A DNA stretch of 64,000 nt, taken from assembly GCA_023414355.1 (NCBI GenBank), contig JAEZOB010000009.1:641909-705908 (forward strand), given 5' to 3'. The stretch is from Bacillota bacterium. Lineage in GTDB: Bacteria > Bacillota > Clostridia > Lachnospirales > Lachnospiraceae. This document shows positions 44,615 to 52,575 of this stretch, piece after piece. The notes under the pieces are model-generated. The model had not been told where the DNA came from and made no database searches. It worked only from the letters and a program-made list of their open reading frames with translations. The number at the start of each line of letters is the position of its first letter. The stretch's first letter is position 1. The translations under genes were made by a program, and so were the position numbers.

Positions 44615-45127
44615 TTATAAAACAAGAGTGGGAGGGTTATACATTCTCGTCTTCATTTCGCTGTCAAGAAGGTACAGACCCTTCGGATCACCCGCAAATA
44701 AATCATATTTCTTCACATTATCATCTGAATTCTTTTCTTCTTCCACTTGCTCCTTCAGGAACCAATCAAGAAACTGCATGGTCTTGAAATCCTTTACCTG
44801 ATAAGCAACATCATAAATATGATTGATAGATGCTGTAACGGTCTGTTCATGTTCGTATGCCATAACGAGAGGATCACGGAAGCTGGTATAATTCTGCCTC
44901 GGGGCATCAATGGTCTCTAAGTTTACAGCTTCACCGTTATTCAGAATAAATTGGCGGAACAGAAGTGCATGGTCCCGTTCCTCCTGCATCTGTACAAAGA
45001 ACCAGTTCTCAAAGCCTGCCAGACTGTGTTCGGAAAAATAATCTGCCATATCCATATAAAGATAAGCGGAATAGAATTCTTTCGTAATTTGTTCATTTAG
45101 TAATTTAGCAACTTCTTTATTTAACAT
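44615..45127 (-). CDS. ftnA: Ferritin
   Basis: Iron-storage protein of 170 residues, non-heme. Four-helix-bundle landmarks: N-terminal EQITKEFYSAYLYMDMADYF, the ferroxidase Glu/His cluster QMQEERDHALLF, and EQVEEEKNSDDNV in helix 4. GAAAGGAAGGTTACAC precedes the ATG. It follows the ferredoxin gene by 28 bases on the same strand, suggesting joint iron/redox control. No Fur box is obvious to me. Confidence 0.95.
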   Translation of the reverse strand: MLNKEVAKLLNEQITKEFYSAYLYMDMADYFSEHSLAGFENWFFVQMQEERDHALLFRQFILNNGEAVNLETIDAPRQNYTSFRDPLVMAYEHEQTVTASINHIYDVAYQVKDFKTMQFLDWFLKEQVEEEKNSDDNVKKYDLFAGDPKGLYLLDSEMKTRMYNPPTLVL

Positions 45128-45155
45128 GTGTAACCTTCCTTTCTAAGGTATGTAA

Positions 45156-45347
45156 TCAATCTTCAATCATAATAACAGATACAGGGCAGCCTGCCTCAGC
45201 TTCTTTCGCTAGGGCTTTGGCATCCTCAGGAACAGGTGAGGTATAAGCCTCGGCCAATCCTTCAGAATCCATACGGAATACGGCGGGGCAGGTATCAGAG
45301 CACAGACCGCAGCCGATACAGCCATTACGTTCAACATATGCCTTCAT
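45156..45347 (-). CDS. Ferredoxin, single [4Fe-4S] type
   Basis: 63-residue electron carrier. Cys 10, 13 and 16 in CIGCGLC with the distal Cys 54 (AGCPVSVI) fit one [4Fe-4S] cluster; Cys 20 is extra. Start at ATG 45347 behind GGAGGTATTCTA; the open frame begins 22 codons earlier without support. First gene of a unit with ferritin, so it may donate electrons for iron release or simply share regulation. Confidence 0.93.
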   Translation of the reverse strand: MKAYVERNGCIGCGLCSDTCPAVFRMDSEGLAEAYTSPVPEDAKALAKEAEAGCPVSVIMIED

Positions 45348-45467
45348 TAGAATACCTCCATTCATTTTAATTAATACATTTTTGCTACCGAATCTTAACT
45401 GTATTGGTAACAACTTAATTATAACATACTCAAGTCTTTTTGTAATGGATAATTTTGCTTTTCCATG

Positions 45468-45496
45468 TTGTGATTTCTGATTTTTTATGGTATAAA
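45468..45496 (+). promoter_or_regulatory. Rubredoxin promoter
   Basis: TTGTGA (45468-45473), 17-base spacer and TATAAA (45491-45496) lie about 45 bases before the rubredoxin start. Confidence 0.55.
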
Positions 45497-45542
45497 TAAT
45501 AATGTAGTGACAAATCTAATAATGAGCAGATGGAGGTATAAT

Positions 45543-45701
45543 ATGAAGAAATTTGAATGTACAGCATGCGGTTATATCTATGACGAAGCTTTAGGCGATC
45601 CTGACGGCGGAATTGCTCCCGGAACCAAATGGGAAGATGTTCCTGAGGATTGGGTTTGTCCCGTATGCGGCGTAGGCAAGGATGGCTTCGAGGAAGCTTA
45701 A
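45543..45701 (+). CDS. Rubredoxin
   Basis: 52-residue iron electron carrier with the two CxxC pairs: Cys 6/9 (CTACG) and Cys 39/42 (CPVCG), and [19 protein letters not shown] between. Typical of anaerobes, where it feeds rubrerythrin or superoxide reductase in oxygen defence. Start is ATG 45543 behind GATGGAGGTATAAT; the frame extends 12 codons upstream. Divergent from the ferredoxin-ferritin unit, making a small redox/iron cluster. Confidence 0.98.
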   Translation: MKKFECTACGYIYDEALGDPDGGIAPGTKWEDVPEDWVCPVCGVGKDGFEEA

Positions 45702-45715
45702 TCACGATTTATGCA

Positions 45716-45770
45716 GGCTGTCTTAGCAGCTGCTCCGAATAGTTTGGAGCTTGCTAAGGCAGCTTTTTTG
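45716..45770 (+). terminator. Terminator after rubredoxin
   Basis: GCTGTCTTAGCA and TGCTAAGGCAGC (one mismatch) enclose an inner hairpin and are followed by TTTTTT. Confidence 0.92.
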
Positions 45771-45954
45771 TTGCCTGTGAACGCTTATCTAAATGATAAT
45801 ATCCATTGACATAGTAGGAATTAAGAATTATCATATATCTTTGAAATGACGTGAACCTAGGATACTGAAGAATTAAATAGGTTTACTGTCCAAAAGTGAT
45901 ATTTGAACCCGCAGTCCTTGGTTTGCAGGCTATGAGAAAGGTATGGTTATATAG

Positions 45955-46710
45955 ATGAATCAGTTTTCGAGAACAGAGCTTCTGTTGGGAGCGGAGGCTA
46001 TGGATAGATTAAAGAATGTCCGGATAGCAGTATTTGGTATTGGAGGAGTCGGTGGATATACAGTAGAGGCGCTGGCCAGAAGCGGAGTAGGAAGCCTGGA
46101 TATCTTTGATGACGATAAGGTATGCCTTACGAACATCAACCGGCAAATCATCGCTACTACGAAGACCATAGGTAAATATAAGGTAGATGTGATGAAAGAG
46201 CGTATTCTGGAGATTAATCCAAAGGCCACAGTAACGGTGCATCAGTGCTTTTATTCTCCTGAAAATGCCGACCAGTTTGATTTCTCGGAGTATGATTATA
46301 TTGTAGATGCCATAGACACGGTATCTGCAAAGATAGAACTGGTACTCCGGGCACAGCAGAAAGATATACCGATCATCAGCTGTATGGGTGCCGGTAATAA
46401 GCTGGATCCGACCAGATTCGAAGTGTCCGATATCTATAAGACCTCCATGTGTCCACTGGCGAAGGTCATGAGAAGGGAATTGAAAGCCAGAGGGGTAAGA
46501 AAGCTGAAGGTGGTATATTCTAAGGAACTTGTAAGAAAACCTCTGGAGGACATGTCTGTCAGCTGTAAAAGCAATTGCGTCTGCCCTCCCGGAACAGAAA
46601 GAAAGTGCACGGCAAAGCGCCAGATCCCCGGAAGTATTTCCTTTGTTCCTTCTGCAGCAGGCTTAATTCTTGCCGGGGAAGTCATCAAGGATCTCACTGG
46701 TATCAGGTAA
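45955..46710 (+). CDS. tcdA: tRNA threonylcarbamoyladenosine dehydratase
   Basis: E1-like ATP-dependent enzyme of 251 residues forming the cyclic form of t6A at tRNA position 37. Landmarks: N-terminal FSRTELLLG, nucleotide loop GIGGVGGYTVEALARSG at about 26-42, DDDKVCLTNINRQ, YIVDAIDT, and a C-terminal region with several Cys. In the ThiF/MoeB/HesA superfamily, this combination and length fit TcdA/CsdL. No clear ribosome binding site (GGTTATATAG before ATG). Confidence 0.92.
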   Translation: MNQFSRTELLLGAEAMDRLKNVRIAVFGIGGVGGYTVEALARSGVGSLDIFDDDKVCLTNINRQIIATTKTIGKYKVDVMKERILEINPKATVTVHQCFYSPENADQFDFSEYDYIVDAIDTVSAKIELVLRAQQKDIPIISCMGAGNKLDPTRFEVSDIYKTSMCPLAKVMRRELKARGVRKLKVVYSKELVRKPLEDMSVSCKSNCVCPPGTERKCTAKRQIPGSISFVPSAAGLILAGEVIKDLTGIR

Positions 46711-46788
46711 TCAGGACCACCAAAATAATAAGGATAACCTATTATAATAAGAAAGAATTTAAATAAAATGACAGAGGGGATGAGAAGA

Positions 46789-47361
46789 ATGGGAAAGGTA
46801 CCCACAAGACAGGAGGCTTGGGAGCTTCTGACGGAATTTAATGATGAGGAGTTTCATCTTAAGCATGCAAGAGTGGTAGAAGGAGTCATGAAGTATTTTG
46901 CAGTGAAGCTAGGCTATGAGCAGGATGCTGAGTTCTGGGGTATTGTCGGCTTATTGCATGATCTGGATTTCGGGAAATATCCAGAGCAGCACTGCATTAA
47001 GTGTCAGGAGATCATGCGGGAAAGAGCAATCGATGAAAGGATTATTCATGCAACAGCAAGCCATGGTTATGGAATTACTGTTGATATTAAGCCGGAACAT
47101 CAGATGGAAAAAGTACTGTATGCCGTGGATGAACTGACGGGTTTGATTGGAGCTGTAGCAATTATGAGGCCATCCAAAAGTACAATGGACCTAGAGCTTA
47201 GCTCTGTGAAGAAGAAATTCAAAACCCCGAAGTTTGCTGCCGGCTGTTCCAGAGATGTGATAGAAAATGGTGCCAATATGCTTGGCTGGGAATTAGACGA
47301 GCTTCTGCAGCGTACAATTGAAGCACTGCGGGATGTAGAACAAACGACAGGATTGGTATAG
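46789..47361 (+). CDS. HD-domain hydrolase
   Basis: 190 residues. HD metal motif in GLLHDLDFGKYPEQH with an upstream His (HARVVEGVMKYF) and later ATASHGYG; the family cuts phosphate esters such as nucleotides. Start ATG 46789 is used because GAGGGG lies about 9 bases before it; in-frame ATGs at 46768 and 46780 are worse placed. It ends 4 bases before the DUF554 gene, so the two probably share a transcript with tcdA upstream. Confidence 0.88.
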   Translation: MGKVPTRQEAWELLTEFNDEEFHLKHARVVEGVMKYFAVKLGYEQDAEFWGIVGLLHDLDFGKYPEQHCIKCQEIMRERAIDERIIHATASHGYGITVDIKPEHQMEKVLYAVDELTGLIGAVAIMRPSKSTMDLELSSVKKKFKTPKFAAGCSRDVIENGANMLGWELDELLQRTIEALRDVEQTTGLV

Positions 47362-47365
47362 ACGA

Positions 47366-48097
47366 ATGATAGGTTTGGGAACATTGGTTAATATGGCAGC
47401 AATCCTTTTAGGAGCTGCAATTGGAACATTGTTTCAAGGTGTGCTGAAGGAGAAATTTCAGATAACCATCATGAATGGACTTGGACTTGCTGTCATGTTT
47501 ATCGGTATCAGCGGAGCACTTCAGGGCATATTCCTTGTGGAAGGCTCCAGGCTGGAAACTGAGAATATCATGCTGATGATTATATCTCTCGCGATTGGTG
47601 GCTTTTTAGGAGAAAGGATTGATATAGAAGCGAGACTTGAGAGGATGGGAGAGAGACTGAAGGTCAGGCTTAAGGTAAATGGAGAGAAGGGACAGAATTT
47701 CGTCGAAGGCTTTGTCAGCAGCTCCTTGCTCTTCTGTATCGGAGCGATGGCCATCATCGGATCGCTCAGGGATGGCCTGTCCGGTGATGCGACGATGCTA
47801 TATGCAAAAGCATTGATTGATGGTGTAACAGCGATATTCTTTGCTTCCACCTTGGGAGTCGGTGTGTTCTTCTCCATCCTTCCGCTTGGTTTATATCAGG
47901 GACTCATTACGATATCAGCAGGATATATCGAGCCTTATCTGAGTGATGCTCTGATCTCTGAAATATCCTTCATCGGCTCAGTACTGATCTTTGGTATCGG
48001 CATCAATATGCTATTTGGAAAGAAGATTAAGGTGGGAAATCTGCTCCCTGCAGTCCTGGTTCCGGTATGTTACGGTTTCATGAAGGGAATGTTTTAA
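47366..48097 (+). CDS. DUF554 family membrane protein
   Basis: 243 residues, about seven hydrophobic helices. The opening MIGLGTLVNMAAILLGAAIG and the internal GLGLAVMFIGISGAL and IGAMAIIGSLRDGL are typical of DUF554 (YdfK/YqgA-like), a family of unknown transport function. Weak ribosome binding site inside the end of the HD gene, consistent with coupling. Confidence 0.92.
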   Translation: MIGLGTLVNMAAILLGAAIGTLFQGVLKEKFQITIMNGLGLAVMFIGISGALQGIFLVEGSRLETENIMLMIISLAIGGFLGERIDIEARLERMGERLKVRLKVNGEKGQNFVEGFVSSSLLFCIGAMAIIGSLRDGLSGDATMLYAKALIDGVTAIFFASTLGVGVFFSILPLGLYQGLITISAGYIEPYLSDALISEISFIGSVLIFGIGINMLFGKKIKVGNLLPAVLVPVCYGFMKGMF

Positions 48098-48106
48098 TGT
48101 AGAAGT

Positions 48107-48158
48107 AAACGTGCTATTGTATTTCGCTGTGGTCAGCGGTCTACAATAGCACGTTTTT
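48107..48158 (+). terminator. Terminator after DUF554 gene
   Basis: AAACGTGCTATTGTA and TACAATAGCACGTTT form a perfect 15-bp stem over 20 bases, followed by TTT. Confidence 0.92.
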
Positions 48159-48253
48159 GATTCACTAAAAAAACCCATTGTCATATGATAGAAGTAAAAC
48201 GCTAATCAGGTTATATGACCAACGATTTATGTTACAAAATTGGAGGATGATAT

Positions 48254-49654
48254 ATGGAGTTTTCTTTCATAGAGCTGCTTACTTTTGTCATGAAAAGGAG
48301 GCAATTTATTATTATTGGCACAGTCATAGGTTTGTCTGCTTTCTTTGTGTTCAATAAATTTATAGAGAATCCCAATTATACTGCTTCCGTACAGCTTTAT
48401 GTCAATGCAAATACCACAGATACTTCTGCCGACTTAAATTCCTTGAACTATGCACAAAAGGTGGTTACTACCTATATCAATTTCTTACAGACGAATACCT
48501 TCTATAAAAAGGTAATGGAAGAAAGTGGATTTGAATACACTCCTGATCAACTAAGAGAAATGACTCAAATTGAAACGGTCAATAACACTGAAATATTCCA
48601 AATCAGTGTGACAGCGCATCATCCAAATACTTCTTATCAATTGGCTACGACAATGCAGGCTGTTGCGCCGGAGTTGATTAAAAGTATTCTGAATACAGCA
48701 ATGATCAGCGTGGTTGATCCGGTTGTCTATCCGGAGGCACCATCTGGTCCAAGGATTGGGCTAAATACCTTACTCGGCGGAGTCCTTGGACTGTTTTTAT
48801 CAACCACGGTAGCATTACTATGGGAAATAATCAATAATAATGTGAAAAATCAGGAGGACTTAGGGAAGAAATATAGTTTGCCGATATTAAGTGCAATACC
48901 GAATTTTAATACCCAGAATAATAGGATCTTTTTTTCTTTGAGTAAATTACTCTTCCTAAAAAAGCGATTGAAACTAAAAACTTTGCAAAGTAATAGTAAC
49001 GAAGAGACGAGATTCTTTATCGTGGAAGCCTTTAACTCTTTAAGGACAAATTTGCGCTTCCTATTACGGCATGATGGATGCAAAAAAATCTTAATTACAA
49101 GTCCGAGCCCGGAGGAGGGCAAAAGTACAATCAGCGCCAATCTGGCAAAATCAATCGCTCAGACCGGCTCCAGAGTGCTTCTGTTGGATTGTGACTTAAG
49201 AAAAGGGACACTGCATAGTTTCTTTGATGTGAAAAACTCACCGGGTGTCAGTGACACTCTATCAGGAATGCTCACCGAAAAGGAGGTCCTTCAGGATACT
49301 GCTTTTGGTAATCTGCAGGTTATGTCTATGGGCTCCCTTCCTCCTAACTCCGCAGAATTACTGGGAAGTAAGCAGATGGAGGATTTATTGAAGTACTATG
49401 AAAAGCAGTATAACTATATTATTATTGATACGCCGCCGGTAACTATCGTATCCGATGCGTTCAGTATGGTAAAGATGGTTGACGGAGTAATTATGGTGGT
49501 ACGGGAAGGAAGAACCTCGCATTCCAGTATTAGCAATGCTATTACAAAATTCAAATTCTCAGAGGCTAATATCCTGGGGTTCGTTTTGAATGCATTTTCG
49601 TATAATCAGGGCAATAAGAAAAAGAAATACAGCTATTATGGCAAGAGCAGGTGA
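48254..49654 (+). CDS. Bacterial tyrosine kinase with Wzz-type membrane domain (one polypeptide)
   Basis: 466 residues controlling capsule/exopolysaccharide chain length. Residues 1-200 are a Wzz chain-length domain with two membrane helices (about 17-36 and 173-192). The cytoplasmic BY-kinase has Walker A SPSPEEGKSTISANLA near 283, Walker A' LLLDCDLRKG and Walker B IIIDTPP, plus a C-terminal tyrosine cluster (Tyr 459, 461, 462 in YSYYGKSR) for autophosphorylation. In most Firmicutes the two modules are separate proteins (CapA/CapB type); here they are fused, as in proteobacterial Wzc. GGAGGATGATAT precedes the ATG. Confidence 0.95.
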   Translation: MEFSFIELLTFVMKRRQFIIIGTVIGLSAFFVFNKFIENPNYTASVQLYVNANTTDTSADLNSLNYAQKVVTTYINFLQTNTFYKKVMEESGFEYTPDQLREMTQIETVNNTEIFQISVTAHHPNTSYQLATTMQAVAPELIKSILNTAMISVVDPVVYPEAPSGPRIGLNTLLGGVLGLFLSTTVALLWEIINNNVKNQEDLGKKYSLPILSAIPNFNTQNNRIFFSLSKLLFLKKRLKLKTLQSNSNEETRFFIVEAFNSLRTNLRFLLRHDGCKKILITSPSPEEGKSTISANLAKSIAQTGSRVLLLDCDLRKGTLHSFFDVKNSPGVSDTLSGMLTEKEVLQDTAFGNLQVMSMGSLPPNSAELLGSKQMEDLLKYYEKQYNYIIIDTPPVTIVSDAFSMVKMVDGVIMVVREGRTSHSSISNAITKFKFSEANILGFVLNAFSYNQGNKKKKYSYYGKSR

Positions 49655-50379
49655 TGATTTTGGTTGATCTTCATACCCACCTTTTGCCTTTTATCGATGA
49701 TGGAGCGGCATCCTATGAGGAAGCGGTTATGCTGATAAAACTATTACTGAAGCAAGGGGTTGAAGCTGCTGTGTGTACCCCTCATTTTGATCCTACCCAA
49801 GTTACTGTGACTGATTTTGTAGCCGAAAGAAACGCAACCATAGAGCTTATGAAGGGTTCAGGTATTCGATTGATCCCGGGAAGTGAGACAGCATTTCATA
49901 CTTACCTATTTCATTATTCTGATCTTGGCCAATTATGTGTGGAAAATACGAGATACTTATTGCTGGAAATGCCCGATCAAAAGAGATGGGAGAAGGAAAC
50001 ATTTCGTCAACTGGAGCATTTAATGAAATACTATGGGGTAATTCCGATCATAGCACATATTGAAAGATACCGGACTGTAAGAAAGAGAAAGCAAATGCTT
50101 CCTAAATTGATTGAAATAGGCTGTATGATTCAATGTAACGCAGAGTTTATTATCGATAAAAAGACAAGGCGCAGGGCGTTCATTTACCTAAAGAAGGGAT
50201 ATATCGATGTGCTGGCCAGTGATTGCCATAATATCATACAACGTCCGCCCAGAATTGCCGAAGCATATGAGATCATTCGCAACAGATTTGGAGATGATTT
50301 TTGTTTACAGCTAATCAATAATGCCAGATTGATTATTGATGGGAAAATACTTCGAGATAAAGTTCATTATTTATTATAG
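49654..50379 (+). CDS. Protein-tyrosine phosphatase of the PHP type (CpsB/CapC)
   Basis: About 241 residues. PHP metal motifs: VDLHTHLLPFIDDGA at the N-terminus, TPHF, HIERYRTV and SDCHNI near 190. It removes phosphate from the adjacent kinase. Start options are GTG 49651, ATG 49654 (overlapping the kinase TGA) and TTG 49660, which is best placed for the AGGTGA that runs through the overlap; I list the ATG. Coupled to the kinase. Confidence 0.92.
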   Translation: MILVDLHTHLLPFIDDGAASYEEAVMLIKLLLKQGVEAAVCTPHFDPTQVTVTDFVAERNATIELMKGSGIRLIPGSETAFHTYLFHYSDLGQLCVENTRYLLLEMPDQKRWEKETFRQLEHLMKYYGVIPIIAHIERYRTVRKRKQMLPKLIEIGCMIQCNAEFIIDKKTRRRAFIYLKKGYIDVLASDCHNIIQRPPRIAEAYEIIRNRFGDDFCLQLINNARLIIDGKILRDKVHYLL

Positions 50380-50570
50380 AAAGAGACCTGAATCTTGTTT
50401 GCGTGTGAAAGGGAGTAAGGCTAGTATTTACTTAATTTCATCTTAAAACAGCCGGGAGATAGAGATTGATTTGTAATATAATGTTACAAAAATCGAGCCT
50501 TTGGAATATAGTATAGTATGAAATTACAGTAAATGGCAGCTTATCACTGAAGGAGGCAGAGAAAAGTTTC

Positions 50571-51773
50571 ATGGAGAAGAATCAGGCAAGGCTGCAGCCT
50601 ATAAGTTCAAAATTGATACAGGAAGAGGAAGAAAGTGCAGACCTAAAAAATATCTGGGATATTAATCTTGAAGCACTTTTAGGCAGAGAGCAGATTATCC
50701 TTGAAAATAAAGAGATTGAGAAATTTCTTAGTCAAAAAGTAATTATGGTAACCGGAGGGGGAGGCTCCATAGGTTCTGAGCTATGCCGTCAAATTGCGAA
50801 GGTTAAGCCTAAGCTTCTGATTATACTGGATATCTATGAGAATAACGCCTATGATATTCAACAGGAGCTAATTCATCAATATGGAAGTCAGCTAAAGTTA
50901 AAGACTGAAATAGCATCCGTCAGCAACAAAGACATGATATATCAGCTTTTTGAACGCTATCATCCCAATATCGTATTTCATGCTGCCGCCCATAAGCATG
51001 TACCACTGATGGAGGACTGTCCGGAGGAAGCAATCATAAACAATATATTCGGCACATATAATATTGTTCAAGCCTCAGAAGAATATGAGGTGGAAAAATT
51101 CGTACTAATATCAACGGATAAAGCAGTAAACCCGACAAGCATTATGGGCGCCAGTAAAAGGTTTTGCGAAATGATACTGCAGAGCAGGAAGGAAAGCAGT
51201 AAAACAGATTTTGTTGCTGTTCGTTTTGGAAATGTCCTTGGTTCTAACGGATCGGTTATACCCTTGTTTCAAAAGCAGATTGCAGCCGGAGGTCCGGTTA
51301 CCATCACCGATCATAGGATTGTTCGCTATTTTATGACGATATCCGAGGCGGTTCAGCTGGTACTTCAAGTATGCTCTATGGCAAACAGTGCTGAAATCTA
51401 TGTGCTGGATATGGGGGAGCCGGTAAAAATCATTGATTTGGCGGAAAACCTGATCCGAATGTCGGGTTATGAGCCATATATTGATATACCAATTGTAGAG
51501 ACAGGTCTGCGCCCTGGCGAAAAGCTGTATGAAGAGCTCTTAATAAATGAAGATGATTTAATTGCCACAGAAAATCAAAAGATATTTATCGAAGCTAAGG
51601 AATACATATCTAAAAAAGACATAAAGAAGAAACTAAAGACCTTATCCCATGTAATAAACTCGAAATCAATCAAAAACATTAAAAAAGCAATGAAGAAAGT
51701 AGTACCTACCTATCAGGATTATAAGGATGTGAGGGTATTACAGGTACCGTGTAAACTGAAAAAGCAGGTTTAG
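50571..51773 (+). CDS. Nucleotide-sugar 4,6-dehydratase/epimerase (FlaA1/CapD family, soluble short form)
   Basis: 400-residue SDR enzyme acting on UDP-sugars for surface polysaccharide. NAD loop TGGGGSIGSE at about 61-70, catalytic Thr/Ser-Met-Lys equivalents in STDKAVNPTSIMGASKR, and FGNVLGSNGSVIP. Membrane-bound CapD homologues have an extra N-terminal membrane domain; here there is only a 45-residue soluble extension. AAGGAGG lies 14 bases before the ATG, rather far. Last gene of the short block; no glycosyltransferase or flippase follows. Confidence 0.92.
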   Translation: MEKNQARLQPISSKLIQEEEESADLKNIWDINLEALLGREQIILENKEIEKFLSQKVIMVTGGGGSIGSELCRQIAKVKPKLLIILDIYENNAYDIQQELIHQYGSQLKLKTEIASVSNKDMIYQLFERYHPNIVFHAAAHKHVPLMEDCPEEAIINNIFGTYNIVQASEEYEVEKFVLISTDKAVNPTSIMGASKRFCEMILQSRKESSKTDFVAVRFGNVLGSNGSVIPLFQKQIAAGGPVTITDHRIVRYFMTISEAVQLVLQVCSMANSAEIYVLDMGEPVKIIDLAENLIRMSGYEPYIDIPIVETGLRPGEKLYEELLINEDDLIATENQKIFIEAKEYISKKDIKKKLKTLSHVINSKSIKNIKKAMKKVVPTYQDYKDVRVLQVPCKLKKQV

Positions 51774-51855
51774 AGTATAACTTAATAGATACGGGATTTT
51801 TGGGAGCTTGTTACCATGTGATAAAATTAGCATCTCCATGAAGATCCTACAAACA

Positions 51856-51890
51856 GGGCCTTTGCAAATTATTAACTGCAAAGGCCCCAT
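51856..51890 (+). terminator. Terminator after nucleotide-sugar enzyme
   Basis: GGGCCTTTGCA-aattattaac-TGCAAAGGCCC, a perfect 11-bp stem, then CATTGTTAT. Confidence 0.85.
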
Positions 51891-51921
51891 TGTTATACCT
51901 TATTTGAAGAATGATGATAGA

Positions 51922-52233
51922 TTAATCTCTTATCCAGAAAAAGCATCTTCTGATAAGTCCGAAAATTACCCCATATACAATGTTAATCAAAACACTTAAG
52001 CAAATGTAATTTCGGGTAAAGCTTAAACAAGTAAATTCATAACACAGATCCTCCATGGTATGGACATCCTTGAAGAAATAAAGACCGGTTATCATAGTAG
52101 TAAAGGTTAACAGATCAAGGATAAGTGCAACATAAATTTTTACTTCTGTTTTAAAGTGTGCCGCAATACTGAAGGCTAATGCACCGATTAGACCGGGTAC
52201 TAATAATACTAAAAAAAATCTGATAAACTCCAT
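51922..52233 (-). CDS. Small hypothetical membrane protein, 103 aa
   Basis: Three hydrophobic segments (FFLVLLVPGLIGALAFSIAA, VALILDLLTFTTMITGLYFF, then ICLSVLINIVYGVIFGLI). No recognised family. AAGGAGAAGT precedes the ATG, and a 19-bp palindrome (ATATTGTT-aca-AACAATAT, 52249-52267) lies right upstream, where a regulator might bind. Single gene. Confidence 0.7.
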   Translation of the reverse strand: MEFIRFFLVLLVPGLIGALAFSIAAHFKTEVKIYVALILDLLTFTTMITGLYFFKDVHTMEDLCYEFTCLSFTRNYICLSVLINIVYGVIFGLIRRCFFWIRD

Positions 52234-52403
52234 ACTTCTCCTTTTATGATATTGTTACAAACAATATTCATACTTACCTTTCTATTAGAATTGTGATCAG
52301 GTTTATATCCTTCTTATCTGATATAAGTGATATCTGTTTGTAATATGAGATTGATTCCGACTCCCAAGTTACTACTATACTAACAAAATATGCTTTTCAA
52401 AAA

Positions 52404-52420
52404 ATTCAGTGACACTGAAT
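52404..52420. promoter_or_regulatory. Perfect 17-bp palindrome upstream of citrate synthase operon
   Basis: ATTCAGTG-a-CACTGAAT is an exact 8-bp inverted repeat about 90 bases upstream of the operon's -35 hexamer. Candidate binding site for an activator or second regulator. The 52234-52575 gap otherwise holds the two promoters' sequences and no gene. Confidence 0.5.
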
Positions 52421-52507
52421 CAGAACGATAACAATGGCAGTGTTTTATACATAACACTTTATTTAGCTAAATTGTTAGTGTATCGCAGAAAAAAAGTTTT
52501 ATATGTA

Positions 52508-52536
52508 TTGACAATGCCGGTATAATTGTATACAAT
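52508..52536 (+). promoter_or_regulatory. Promoter with palindrome over the -10 (candidate GntR operator)
   Basis: TTGACA (52508-52513), 17-base spacer, TACAAT (52531-52536). The perfect 12-bp palindrome ATTGTATACAAT (52525-52536) covers the -10. Its TTGTATACAA core is of the kind bound by FadR-type (FCD) GntR regulators, and such a regulator is encoded at the end of this operon. Confidence 0.8.
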
Positions 52537-52575
52537 AAAACAAATTTAAATTTAGAGTGAATGGAGAGCGATATT

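Noticed and set aside
51808..51999. 63-codon frame after the nucleotide-sugar gene
   Set aside because: It spans the terminator stem at 51856-51890 and overlaps the end of the opposite-strand membrane gene.
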